This document shows positions 1 to 12,122 of a stretch of 64,000 bases of DNA, in pieces. Numbering within the stretch: the first letter of the stretch is position 1; each line of letters starts with the position of its first letter. The notes under the pieces are model-generated. The model was not told where the DNA came from, made no database searches, and worked only from the letters and a program-made list of their open reading frames with translations. Position numbers and translations under genes: made by a program. The stretch lies in contig OY855907.1 of NCBI GenBank assembly GCA_963693305.1, positions 37,510,356 through 37,574,355 of the forward strand. The letters run 5' to 3'. This DNA comes from Meandrina meandrites (Eukaryota; Cnidaria; Anthozoa; Scleractinia; Meandrinidae).

Positions 1-1754
1 AGTAAAAAAGTGAAATCTAAACGTGATATCTTTTTTGAAAGGGAGTTTTATAAATTAGTTTCTGCCAAGGCAAAATAGAGAACTGCAAGTTTATATGTTC
101 CTCACGAATCTACTCCTAAAATCTCTACCGGTGGAGAAAACTTGGACATAAAATTGCCGGTTTTGCCGCTTCCGAGTCGATAATGTTTACAACAACGTGT
201 GCGTATTCAGAGCTGCGAATCTAATAATTGTCATGAGTTTAAATTCCTGTTTAATTTAGTAACATCTGAAAGTGATGACGTTTTGGAGATGACTGCACCT
301 GGTCCACTAACTAATTAATTGTATCAATAACAAATTTCGACGTTACGAAGTCTTTCAGAACCATTTTTCAGTGAAAAGTCAGTTGGGCATATGCCATCAG
401 TTTTTCCAGGAAACAACAATGTCACGTTCAAAGGACACTTGTTCTGCACGTTTTGACTGGAAAAAGGAAAAGTGCCCTGGAACGAGCTCGGTTGTGCTCT
501 CAATCTCGAGCGCTTCACAGCGGTGAAACGTCGCGCGCGTGCGCATTTCCCGCCAAAACTGCTCCATACAAAGTCTTAAATTTTCGAAAGCCGAAAGTTA
601 AGACAGTCACTGAAAAGTTAAGGTTTATGCGCCGCTTAAACATTGGAAATTTGATAATTGTTACTGAAAAAAGTCCTTGAAAAAAGTCCTTGAGCTTACT
701 GTAGTGAAAAAAATAAAAATGTGAATCAAAGCAAGCTCTACATCAGAAAAAAATATGAAAGGGCGACTAAAGCGAGTGTAAGAGCTTAATATACTGAAAC
801 AAGCTGCAAGTGATTTGATTATTTTTAGGACACGGCAAATATTTTTGCGTCTTAGAATTTGGGGCGAAGGAGCTTGAATTGTGGGGGATTGGGTCATTTT
901 TTTGTTGAAAGAGGCTGGTAAATTGTTGTTTGGAATAAGTAAACTGCATTAGTATTTTCACAATTCATTCCAACATTGGGAACATTTCGCGTAAACCAGT
1001 TCTGGTTTTAAAGTAAATATCAGTAAACTATCGATTAAATCACTTACAAACCATTTCATGAACTTTATTTGACTAAAATCTATGGTCAGATACAACAAGT
1101 AAAATCAGTCATTCCAAAAATTGTAGAACGTGTCTGAAACAAAAGGTATCGGTATTTGTTCCGATACACTGTAAAGATACGATTTGCATAACCCTTAATT
1201 TATACTATTCATAGACTACAAAGAAAAACTAATTTTCTTTTGTGTATATACACTAATAGTACTTGCAAACACTTAAGCATAACTTGCATAGTTTTGAAAC
1301 TACGCTGAGAATACAAGAGTGCTACAATGCTGTATAAAATAAGTTTGCGTTTAAAAGACTGCTGAACTCATCACAACTAAAAGTTTTCGCGTAGTTTCAC
1401 CAAGATTAGTCAATTCAGAGTGTGAGAATCGTTCTCCGCTTCAATGGCTTGCAGCCATTTAGAATCAAAGTTTAGAGAAAGGTTTCGAACTGCTTACGTG
1501 ACCGTTGGTCACAAAGCCATGTCTTTATCGCATCGGGTGAAACTTCTTCTTAGGTGACTCGGTTAGCATAAAAAACACCTCTTTAGTTGAGGTGATACTC
1601 TGTTTTCTCCGCATAAGTTTGAAGCATCCAGAAAGTAACATAAAACAGCCTCAGTAGCTTTCTCTTGCTCTCCACGTACAGTCAAACATCAGAAGGAAAA
1701 TTAAAGGAACATCGCGTGAAATGAGCTCTAGCTAGCTTGTTGATTATATCCAGC
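1..1754. other. Intergenic, no gene recognised
   Basis: AT-rich sequence with no open frame showing family motifs or splice-supported exons. It should contain the 3' untranslated region of the minus-strand G-gamma gene. A minus-strand AATAAA complement (tttatt) near 1069 could serve as its poly(A) signal, but it lies almost 700 bases from the stop and is unproven. A short direct repeat (two copies of gaaaaaagtccttga) sits near 665-695. Confidence 0.5.
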
Positions 1755-1985
1755 TCAAAACAGGACGCACTTGCTTCCCGAGTTACGAAACGGGTTATCG
1801 TGGCCAGCTTTTGGACTCACTAAAGGATCCACATTCCCTTGTTGTTCACAGTATTGTATCAGTTCATTGGCGCACTGCGAAAGTTTTACTCGTTGAATCT
1901 TCAACTCGCGACGTAACTGTTCCACAAATGTGCGCTGAGATTGCAAATCCTTGCTGCTTTTCCCTGAGGGTATTACGGTGGACAT
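1755..1985 (-). CDS. Guanine nucleotide-binding protein gamma subunit
   Basis: A 76-residue protein in one uninterrupted frame. Gamma subunits form a tight coiled coil with G-beta and anchor the beta-gamma dimer to the inner plasma membrane, where it relays signals from G-protein-coupled receptors. The N-terminal half is a predicted helix (FVEQLRRELKIQRVKLSQ). It is followed by the family pattern ANELIQYCEQQGNVDPLV, then NPF, and the C-terminal CaaX box CVLF. The Cys is the expected prenylation site; the final Phe does not decide between farnesyl and geranylgeranyl. Length is typical of the family (about 65-80 residues). Many animal gamma genes carry an intron inside the coding region; this one has none. 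That could mean intron loss or a retrocopy, although the intact frame and CaaX box argue for function. The gene is divergent from amnionless, about 1 kb away. The vertebrate paralogue cannot be assigned. Confidence 0.9.
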   Translation of the reverse strand: MSTVIPSGKSSKDLQSQRTFVEQLRRELKIQRVKLSQCANELIQYCEQQGNVDPLVSPKAGHDNPFRNSGSKCVLF

Positions 1986-2985
1986 CTCTATCTGTACTCC
2001 TTCCGTCTGGCCGTAATGTACTCACGACTGCTTCGCTTAAATGCAACGCGTGATTTATGCACAAAATGCGCGCTACGAAAAAGCGTTTGTTGAATTGTCA
2101 AATCTTTTGTGGCATTATTGGATTTTCCCTGTCTCTTATTGGCTGTTGTAACTAAGTGCAATTGGTACAGTGTGTAAATATGCCGCAAGTCTTTATTGAC
2201 AGATAAGTGTTGTTTATAACGAATTTATTTAAGGCGGAAAAAACTGTTTTTAGATCCACCAAGAACGAACCCTAATCAGGAAAAGTATGTTTGACACTGT
2301 CAAGTAAAAAAAAATATGTAACTCTTCTGCCACTAAAATGATCTCGCATAGCAGCAGAATATTATAACTTTACGTGATTGTCTCTTGATTTGGTCTGATT
2401 CTTTTCCTAATACTTGCCTTATAGCTGGGGATTAGGAAACTAATGGGGTGGAAAGAACTTTTGACATGAAATCAAAGGCCATAGTACAAAACAAGACAAT
2501 AGTTAGTTTGGCATTACAGGCTGCTTGATTCTAAATATTTGATTTGGTTTGCCCGCGGAGGAAGAATTGTTTGATGGAGGATAAAAAGACCTAAGAAGGT
2601 ATTTAAATCTTGTTGAAAGGAAAGGATTTAAAATATAAACATCAAAACAGGTGCTCCTTTTTTGAGGGGATTGGTTGGGGGGTGGAGGGGGGAGCTAGAG
2701 GTCGTTTCTTTCGGACCTTATTGGTAACAGGACCGTGGAGGATGGTGGTGTGGAGTGAATTTAGGTCTTAAACTGTGATAAGTCTTTTCTGTAAACTGCA
2801 GAGGTTTGCGAGGTGCCAGAAGGGTATGGCTTCTGAGCCTTTTGGGTCTGAATCAGTGGAAAGCGCGGGAAAACTCGCCTAACGCGAAATCGCGATTCAC
2901 GGGGATTCACGTTCTCTTCCGCACACACCCATGATGCAGTACCCTCCCACATGCCGCCATGTTGTTTTTCTTCATAGTCAACAAT
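1986..2985. promoter_or_regulatory. Divergent upstream region between G-gamma and amnionless
   Basis: One kilobase separates the two start codons on opposite strands, so both promoters must lie here unless a 5' intron places one further away. A G-rich patch lies at about 2655-2700. No convincing TATA box or initiator could be assigned. The ATG at 2986 is in frame with a hydrophobic signal sequence; an upstream ATG at 2951 is not in that frame. Confidence 0.4.
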
Positions 2986-3040
2986 ATGAACGAAGGGGCA
3001 AAAGTTTGCTTTAGCTGGCTTTTAGTGTGCCTTTTGCTTG
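2986..3040 (+). other. AMN: Amnionless exon 1: start codon and signal peptide
   Basis: Encodes MNEGAKVCFSWLLVCLLLG, a short polar start and a hydrophobic core typical of a cleavable signal peptide. The donor is GTAAGA. The split Gly codon (phase 1) is completed by exon 2 at 4891. No other ATG nearby gives a signal sequence in this frame, which is why this start was chosen. Confidence 0.85.
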
Positions 3041-3456
3041 GTAAGAGAATGATATAATATCTCAATCTTTAATACTTGAAGAATTTGTAACTGAAAGTTT
3101 CCTTCTGAATTATTTATGAGGTGACTCGAAACGAAACGTTTTGCACATAATAATATTGTACACAAGGAAACAATTGCGAAATCTTTTCTGCATAAGATTC
3201 CACCTTGATCTTTGCTCATTGTATTGCATTAATAACGTCAAGTAAATCATATTCATCTTGTTAAATTGTAGAATACCTTATTCGCCTAATCAGATATTTG
3301 CATGCCACTGAATAATTTATTTATTTATGGCTCATTTATGTACAAATTAGAATAGTTTGAAAAAGTGAGGTTATTGTTTCATGCCTCGATCTAACTTATT
3401 CAGTGATGAAAGCATTCTGACACAAGCAAATGAGGAGGCAGGGACAAAAGTCGGAT

Positions 3457-3499
<43 letters not shown>

Positions 3500-3562
3500 C
3501 TGCCCTAGGCTCACGGATTGAAATCGGCACCATAAGTTAAAAGCGGCAAGACTTTAAGGACT

Positions 3563-3619
<57 letters not shown>

Positions 3620-6600
3620 TTTATTACCGTGTCTAAAATGTTTAGCTGAGGGGAAAAGTCCCCTCTACTAATTGTGGACACCTACCTAAAAAAAAAAAAA
3701 CTAAAACATAATTACAGCAGGATCAACTTGGATTGCTGATTTGAATAAGAATAGCAGCCATTCAAAAACAAGGAAGTAAACAATGGCTACTATTCTTATT
3801 CAAATCAACCAGTCCGACCTTTGTCCCTAATACCCCTGAGATGGTTAGAGGTAGTGTGGTATATTCTGTTAACATTTCAGCTGTCTCTATAATTTCTGAG
3901 GGACAGGAGACATCCATATGAAAGGGAAGGTGATGCTTGTTGTCTCTCTTAGGGGTCTAAATTACAGATTTTGGTGTCACTTATATAATTAGGGAGTTTA
4001 TGACAGGAAACCAAACATTTTAGCCATCAAATTCTTGTTTAAAAATGCGTTAAGAAATAAAATAAACCTCTCATACTGTGTTGGTGTTCCAGACTGATCA
4101 TGCAGGCATGAAAAATGGTATCTTTTAGGTGTCAGAAAAGGAAATAAATTTTTTTGAAGAGCATCCCCATCCATTTGGCAGGTATATTTTGCAGGTTGCA
4201 GGTTGAAAAGTCAAACAAAACCCAACATAAAGGCTAACTGCAAGCAATCTAAGCACATTTAGGCTAATGGGAGTGCTATTCAGGCTAACAGGAATGGTAT
4301 TTAGGCTTACCAAAGTGCAAAGAAGAGTTACTCGAACTCAAAAGTCCATTTTTCAACCTGAAACCAGTAAAATAAACTTGCCCTGTCCCTTTCATATACA
4401 CCTAAATGAACAACATGACCATATGAAAAACATAAACCGTGAACCATATGATCTAATGGTGTTCAGCCTTTGTAAGGTTAGTAATATAATTTCCTTTTAT
4501 TGATAATCTTTGAGAGCCTTGAGAGCATGATTTATTCATCCTGTCTTGTTATCACATTTATTTTGTCACGGATGAAGATTATTTTTGTCCATTTCCCAGT
4601 AAAAATTTGGGTCATCTTGGTCTTGGTTTATGGCTCTATTCACAACTTCATCTCAGGGCAGTTGAGCCTGTCAGGGATAGGGAACGGGAGTTAGGAGGGG
4701 GGTGGGGCCTCAATATTGCACTGACAGGAATTCTCCATTATACCTTCAAGCGGTTGGAAAGTGAAAATTGAAAATCATGTTTGGTGCTGTTAGGCTGTTG
4801 TGCTTTACAACTCAGTTACTATAAAACAAATAAAAATGTGGATTTTTATAAAAAAAAGTTTCTTTTTTTATTCTTGTTTGATTCTTCCAGGCAAGCATTG
4901 CTCGGCAGTTAGAAAACAATGGCTTCCTAACACTAATTACAACAATCCAACCAACTGGAATAAGGGACGAGTACCTTGTGATGGAGATAATGTACAACTT
5001 GACAGAGTAAGAGCACTAATATATACAATTATAATTTGATAATTTGTTAAACTGTTCTAATTATTATTGGTGCCGAAAAGTAAATAAAGAATAAAGAAGT
5101 GGGTAAGAATTAGGATTACCATGTAAAAGAAGTTAATTTTAGTATAGGATAGGTTCACATAAATGTGGTTAATTTCCAATTGCAGACATCGAACATCCCA
5201 ACAAACATCTCAGTCTAAACAGTAGGGCAGAAAAAGTTTTAATTTAAAATTTTGCTGTCAAATTTGCTTGGCTTAGTGATCGCGTACAGCAAAAAAATTG
5301 TTGATGCCTATTAGCTAGCCAGCTTGCTGGAAGCATGGCGACCTGTTTGGACAATTTTATTGCCAAATTTTGTTTTCACCCACCATGGCGACCAATATGG
5401 TCACAGTTTCAAGTGCTGATAGATTGAGTGGTCCAGGTTCAAGCCCTGGGCAAACTAGTTATTAATTGCATTGTGTTTTTTTTTTTTCTGGCAAGGCACA
5501 ACTCTCACCGTGCCTCTCTCCACCCAGGAGTGTAAATATGATGGAATACCATCTCTTATCTAAGGGAGGTGGGGGGCTGGGGGTAGATAGAATACTTGTA
5601 GTCTCTTAATGCTATGGCACCAGCTGGGACAAGGTTATTAGTTCTTGTGTGGTGTGGGACACTGGTATGATGCAAACTTCACTCTACCTTACTTTTTTTA
5701 TATAGCAGAAAAAGCCACTAGCAATTTCTTTAAGGAGCAGTCATACCATGAAGTCGCTGGTGAGTATCATTTTTGTGGTTTTCAGTAATATGCAAACTCT
5801 GAAGTTCAAAGCCCAACTGATGATTGGGTTTTTCGCTGCCATCAATCAAAATTATAAAGAGATTAAGCATGACATTATACGGTAAACGCGAGCTTGCCAT
5901 TCATTTTGTTACCTTTTTATCAAATTCTAAAATAAATCCCTCAGAAAAATAGTGAAAACCAACGAATCTTGAAACACAGAAACAAACAAAATGGATCGAA
6001 ATCTACCAATCACGACCGACAGACATGACCTTTTGACCCGGCTGAAGTGAGCTTCTGTTTCCTGAGAGGTCCGCTTAGGTGATTGATGGCAGCGAAAAAC
6101 GTAAGCCATTGGCTGAGGTTTGATTTTCAGAGTTTGCAATGTTATCGAAAACTGCAATAAATCATAGAACTTCTAATCATGATAACATCCCAAACATCCA
6201 TTAAAAACTGGGATTGCAAATTAAATTTTGAGAGACCAGTGAGGAGTGAAACATGTGTGTGTATTTTTTGGCATAGCACTGGACTTTATCATGTTGTTAC
6301 CGCGTCTGTTGCAGAGTTTGCCAATGGATGGAGAAGTTATCTTTCATGATGGTGCTGAGCTAAGCTTTAGCGACACAGATTTAAATTCCTGCCAAGGTGA
6401 ATGTCATTTTTGTTATGGTTCAATTTTATCCTTGGTTCAAAGTTTATTTTCGTTTGTTTTTGGATGTGGTAATGTATGATAATGAGTTAAAAAGGAAAAT
6501 AAAATTTGAACCCTGGATAAAATTGAACCATAACACATATACCTGTAAGGTCCCATAAGGTTTCTAAAATCATTTGCATTTTTATGGGGTGGCTAATTTG

Positions 6601-9600
6601 CCCTATGCCCAACCACCCAACCTGGTTGCAGCCAGGGGCTGTCCTTAGTCAGGTCTTCCCCACCCCCGACCAATTAAACTGACTAGAAGCCAACAAGGTC
6701 CCAGCCAGTATAACTCTTGGGAGTTATGCAAGGAGACAGGCAAGGTTCAGGGAGGTGGGGGGGGGGGGGGGTGCCATGATAAAGAGGCATGGCTAGGGTA
6801 AAGAGTGAGTTATGCTAACTAAAAATGATTTTTGCACTTCTTTAGATTCAGGAGACATTCATTTTGTGGCCTCTGTTCAAAACTGGTACAACCCGTATAA
6901 CTGGCAGGAAGTCACATTTGACAAGCAGGCATCGACAGCATCATCTGTTTCTATTCTTCATGCAGACAATGTGCCTTGTGTGCATGACACTGTGGTCTTT
7001 CCGCAGGTAAATCATAAAAAAATAAAATAATTTACTTTAACCAAGTCATCAGATCTAGAGGTCCAGACCAAGGGGTCCTATGTTATACACCATTTTAAAC
7101 AGAAAAGGTAACCCTTTGATACTATCTTTCATAGAAAAACAATGGTAGCCTTTTCACATACACCTGTAACCTGCATTATAGAAATTAGTGCTTGATCAAT
7201 AAGCACAAAAAGCATCAGCTACTTAATTTGCTCTTCTTGGATTAGAGAAGATGGCTACTTTACTCAAATTAAACCAGTAATGCCCATTCAAATTTTATTT
7301 ATATTATTATCTACACTTTAGAATCAGCGGTAAGGTGCATCCATTCCAAATATTTTTCAGACCCTTTCAATACTTAAAGGACAGTTTTCCCTACCCTATA
7401 CACTTCAACTTGTGAAATCCCTTCTGGGACTGGAGTTAACCCCTTATAATACTAAGATGAATCAGCGGTAAGGTGCATCCATTCCAGATATTTTAAAGCT
7501 CCTTTAAATACCTAAAGGACAGCTTCCCCTACCCTATACACTTCAACTTGTGAAATCTCCTCCATTTCATTTACCTTCAGCCTGATAGAAGGTTCACCCA
7601 GGCCAGAGGGGTACACGGGATTTCAAGTGCCGGGGATGATTGAATGGGAGCAAAAATCAAGACCCAGAAAAATCCCTAGGGCTTCCAACAAAACCCCAAA
7701 AAATCCCTGGACCAAAAATTAACCCCTAAAAAATCCCATGCCGAATTTCTGACCCTTAAAATTTTAAACAAAACATTAAAAATTGAATGTTTGTGTTTGT
7801 TTATAATTCATCATATCATCTGAATAATCTTTCCTTCAGCTGGTTTAACAACACTAGAGACATCCAAGAACACTTTGCCTAGGTCGGTAATACCACAAAA
7901 AATCCCTACTTAAATCAAGCCTCCCAAAAAAATACTTGCCAAATTTTCCTGACCCAAAAAATCCTGGAATCGCAAAATTTCAAACCCAAAAAAATCCTTC
8001 TATCATCCCGTCACTTGAAATCCTGAGTACGCCCCGGGAAGTTTCATCACTTTTAGGTGGAGCCTCCCTACATTTACACCCTGTAGTCCCCTGTAGGGAG
8101 TGCCCCTGAGGTGGGGAAGGGGGGAGGGGGGAGGGGTCCAGATGAAGAAATATGACCAAGTTCATTTTAGCTGTTTGATAAAAAATTGTTCAGTCTGTTA
8201 TTTTGCTATTAAAGTGGGTATGGCATGACAAATATTTTCTGCTTAGTTAAAAGGCCTTTCAAAATACAGAAGAATGGTGTTTTTCTTTTTGAAATCACCT
8301 TTTTGTTTTAGAGATGTTGACATTTATCTGTTATGCAAATTAGATTAGTGATGACGTCATGAGGTTTGAACTACAAAATGGTAATTAAAATACTGAATAA
8401 GAAAATATCTCTGGAAATATTGAAGCAGTGTTCTTGAAACTTGGCGCCACAAATGTGCATCACAAAAGTAACAAAATGACACCCTTAGTATTATTGCCAT
8501 AGTTCCCATATTGTTTTAATTCCCATAATCGTTTTGGCTGCGGAAGATGGCTCTTGCTTTAAGACAAAAACTGGGAATTTCAGTTTTTATTGACACAGCA
8601 CAAGTGGCAAAACTGTTGTCATGGCAACAGCACTAATGGTGTCATATTTTGTTTCTTTTGTGGTGCCAAGTTCCAAGAACACTGCTTTAATAGTTCAGTT
8701 AGAGATATTGTATTATTCAGTATTTTACCATTTTTCTATTGCAAATCTTATGACATCATCACTGATCTAATTTGCATAATAGAAAAATGCCAATATCTCT
8801 GCAACGAAAAAGGATATTTCAAAAAGAAAAACGCCACTCTACAAAATAAGCGGGAAATATTTTTCATGTCGTATACACTTTAACTTAATCTTACACAGGA
8901 CAGTTCCTTCCTAGTCAAGTCTGACTTACCTATCACAGTTGCAGACGTTGAACTTTTTGGGAAGGTAATGTGACTGGTTCAGTTTATACCATATAATCAC
9001 CATATTATAACCAACATAGTACATAGTGAGGGTATGACCAGTTTTGAGATCAAATCATTCAGACAATTGAATGGCTTGGTGCATTACACAAGCGTAAGTG
9101 ACTTTTTCGGGTGAATTTTTTTTCCCCTCCAAAGTGCCTGAATTTTTGCATGTGGTTTTCAATTAAGTAGTAAAACATTGCCCGATATTTTTTTTGGCTG
9201 GTTTACGTTTTATTTCTGAGAAAAAAAAAACTCGAAAATTTACATAATGGTTTTCGCTTGTTCCGCCTCGTTGCGTTCATTCTGCACGCTTCGATATTTT
9301 CTCCTCGTTTTTCTCAGAAATAAAACGCAAACCAGCCAAAAAAAAAAATCGGGCAATGTTTTACTACTTAATTGAAAACCACAGGCAAAAATTCAGGCAC
9401 TTTGGAGGGGAAAAAAATTTCACCTGAAAAAGTCACTTACGCTTGTGTTGCACTAAGCCATTCAATTGTCTGTGGGTATAATTGGCCAAATGACCTTAGT
9501 TTCAGATGTCTTTGATTTATTTACCAGTACAGTTAACATTTTGTGTCTGTTTAAATTCCAGATTAAAAAAAGTGATGAATTATCAGAATTATAAACCTCA

Positions 9601-12090
9601 GGAAAAATAGGTCATTTAGATCACTGATTGATTCTACCTGTAATTATAAACATTTTATTGTTTGATAGGTACAAAGTTCAGAAAGTTTCAAAGAATTCTA
9701 TTCCAGTTATTCAGGAAGCATGCAGTTCAACTTTACTGGCTCAACAGCTGACATCACAGCTACCCAGTGTGCTGATCAGCATGGCTGCCCATGTGGTTAC
9801 TGGAAGGTACAAATTAGTGAAGAAAAGATCTCAGCTTTTATGGCAATTATTATAAGCAGTTTCAAAGATAAAGAGGAAAGGGGAAAAAGCCTTCAGTAGA
9901 ATTATAACACATCTATGGATGATAACCTAAATCGCAAAGCTATTAGCTTAGGTCATGGGTTTGAATCCCATGCATTGAACTGGGTTTTTTTTTGTCATTG
10001 TTGTTTCAGGTCTTCTGTTGGTACCTGCTTTCAATTAGTTGCAACAAAAGCTTTTCCAATCTCTTTTTCCTAAATATTTGACCAGCTTTTACTTATCTGT
10101 AGATGATTTACTTCATGCGTGAATCACAAATTAAGTAACATGCATGTGTTAAGTAACATGCATGTGTCACCATAATGATTAAAACCTTTACTATCTGTTC
10201 AGCTTAAAACTGCCTTACACCATAAAAACTAGTTTTGTCCACTTCTAACTTTTGTTTCAATAAACAGTTTGTGGACACCATATGTAGTCATGTGAAGTGT
10301 AAGAAACCAGCGTGTTCAGATCCTTTCAAACCTGAGGGAAGCTGTTGTGATGTGTGCGGTTAGTTATTTTATTTTTTTTTTTTTGTGGCCAGCTTTTTAA
10401 ACTGAAATTGACTAATTTCTATGAGGTGATAGTTAATGAGACTGAAGGCCATATCAACTATATATTACCTCATAGAAATTGAGAGTAAATAACCTGATTG
10501 TTTTAATAACATTCTAACTTATTTTCCTTCAAACAATTATTTCTAATTATTTTTCTACATAATTTTTGAACTAATAGTTAACTTCACATTTTTCGAAATT
10601 ACGCACATGGACTGAATAGTCATTTGAAACTTTCAGTTGTGTAGACACGGCTATCAGTTCATTCACTCCCGCAGTAATTTTGACATTTCAAACATTTCCT
10701 TCTTCTATTCTTCTTGGAAATTGAATTATCTAAAAATATTTCTTGAACTTCCACCAATTACTTCAGAGAAACAAGAAAATGTCGCCACTCTGTAGATGAC
10801 CTTCAGCCTCTGCATGATAATGGCTGATGGTGTGCAATAGCTTTGCATTAGTATACCAGTAGAATTTTACTTACAAAGAATATTCACAATCATATACCAC
10901 TTTTCTTTTCTTCTAATAGGCACTTTACTTAAACTGAGTCTAGGAAAAGATTTTAAAATGGATGATTACAGAGCTCTGCTTTTGAATATCTCTCAGAAAG
11001 TAAGTCACATTTCTTTTATTCTAAAATATCAAGCTGGTGAGTGTTTGATGTACGGAAATCATATTCAGTTTCAAAATAATTTGCAATGCACAGATGTTTT
11101 GCCAATAACATTTTTGAGCCGGGTATGACTGCAAGGTTTACACAAAGAAATTTTAGTCAGTTTATGTTGCCTAATTTATAGTTATGATGGAGGAGAAAAT
11201 AAATACATTATAAAGGCTTAAAAGTTTAATAAACGAAAAAGTGTTCTTAAGTCAACTTTCTTGGAAGAGGACTTTTCTGAGCACCCAACAGGCGTCAAAC
11301 CCATGACCTTTCAGATACCAGTTGGATGCTTATGGCGTGGGTTCAACTTCAGAAATTCTCTTTTTTTTTCGAGTTTGGCTTGAGAACACCTCTTCATTTA
11401 TGTCACATTACTCAAGTCACCATTTTCACTTATCAAGGCTTAAATTTATATATGTGTTAGCTAGTATAGACAAAGGAAAATGCAAGCTACAGAATGTAAT
11501 AAAAGTAATTATTAAGGCAGTGAACATCTTAGCATTTTTACTGCACTTTGGTTTTGCAGGAATATGAAGGAATTACTGTTGCCACTTCCAAGACAGAGAC
11601 TGGTTTTGTGCAAGTGGTGTTAACTGACCAGGAAAATGGTATTTTGATATTGTTAGTAATGCTAAATAAGTATTTAGGTTCAGCTTCTTTTACAGCATGA
11701 GAAAGTTGGTTACATTATTACGTATCTTGAGGGTAGTGTAGTGCTTTATATTTAAGTAGTAGATAAAATATGAGCCGGAGATCTGTATGGGCGTTTATAA
11801 TGGCAAACCAATAGGCGAGTCATTGTAAACAGCCAGACAGATCAGACGCGAATATTTTATTGCACTTGTGAAATGAAAACAATAAATTGAATGCAAAGTA
11901 TAGTTATGCGATTTGGTAGTCAGATCTGTATTAAAAGTTAAAAGTTAATGAATACTAAATTTTGTTGAGCAGCCAAGCTTGTATCAAAAGTTAATTCTAC
12001 TGTTCGATTTTTATTGGGGTTTACAGTTGTGTACATGTGATCTGAAAACAGTAAATTGAATGCAAAGTATAGTTATGCAATTTGCATTGT

Positions 12091-12122
<32 letters not shown>

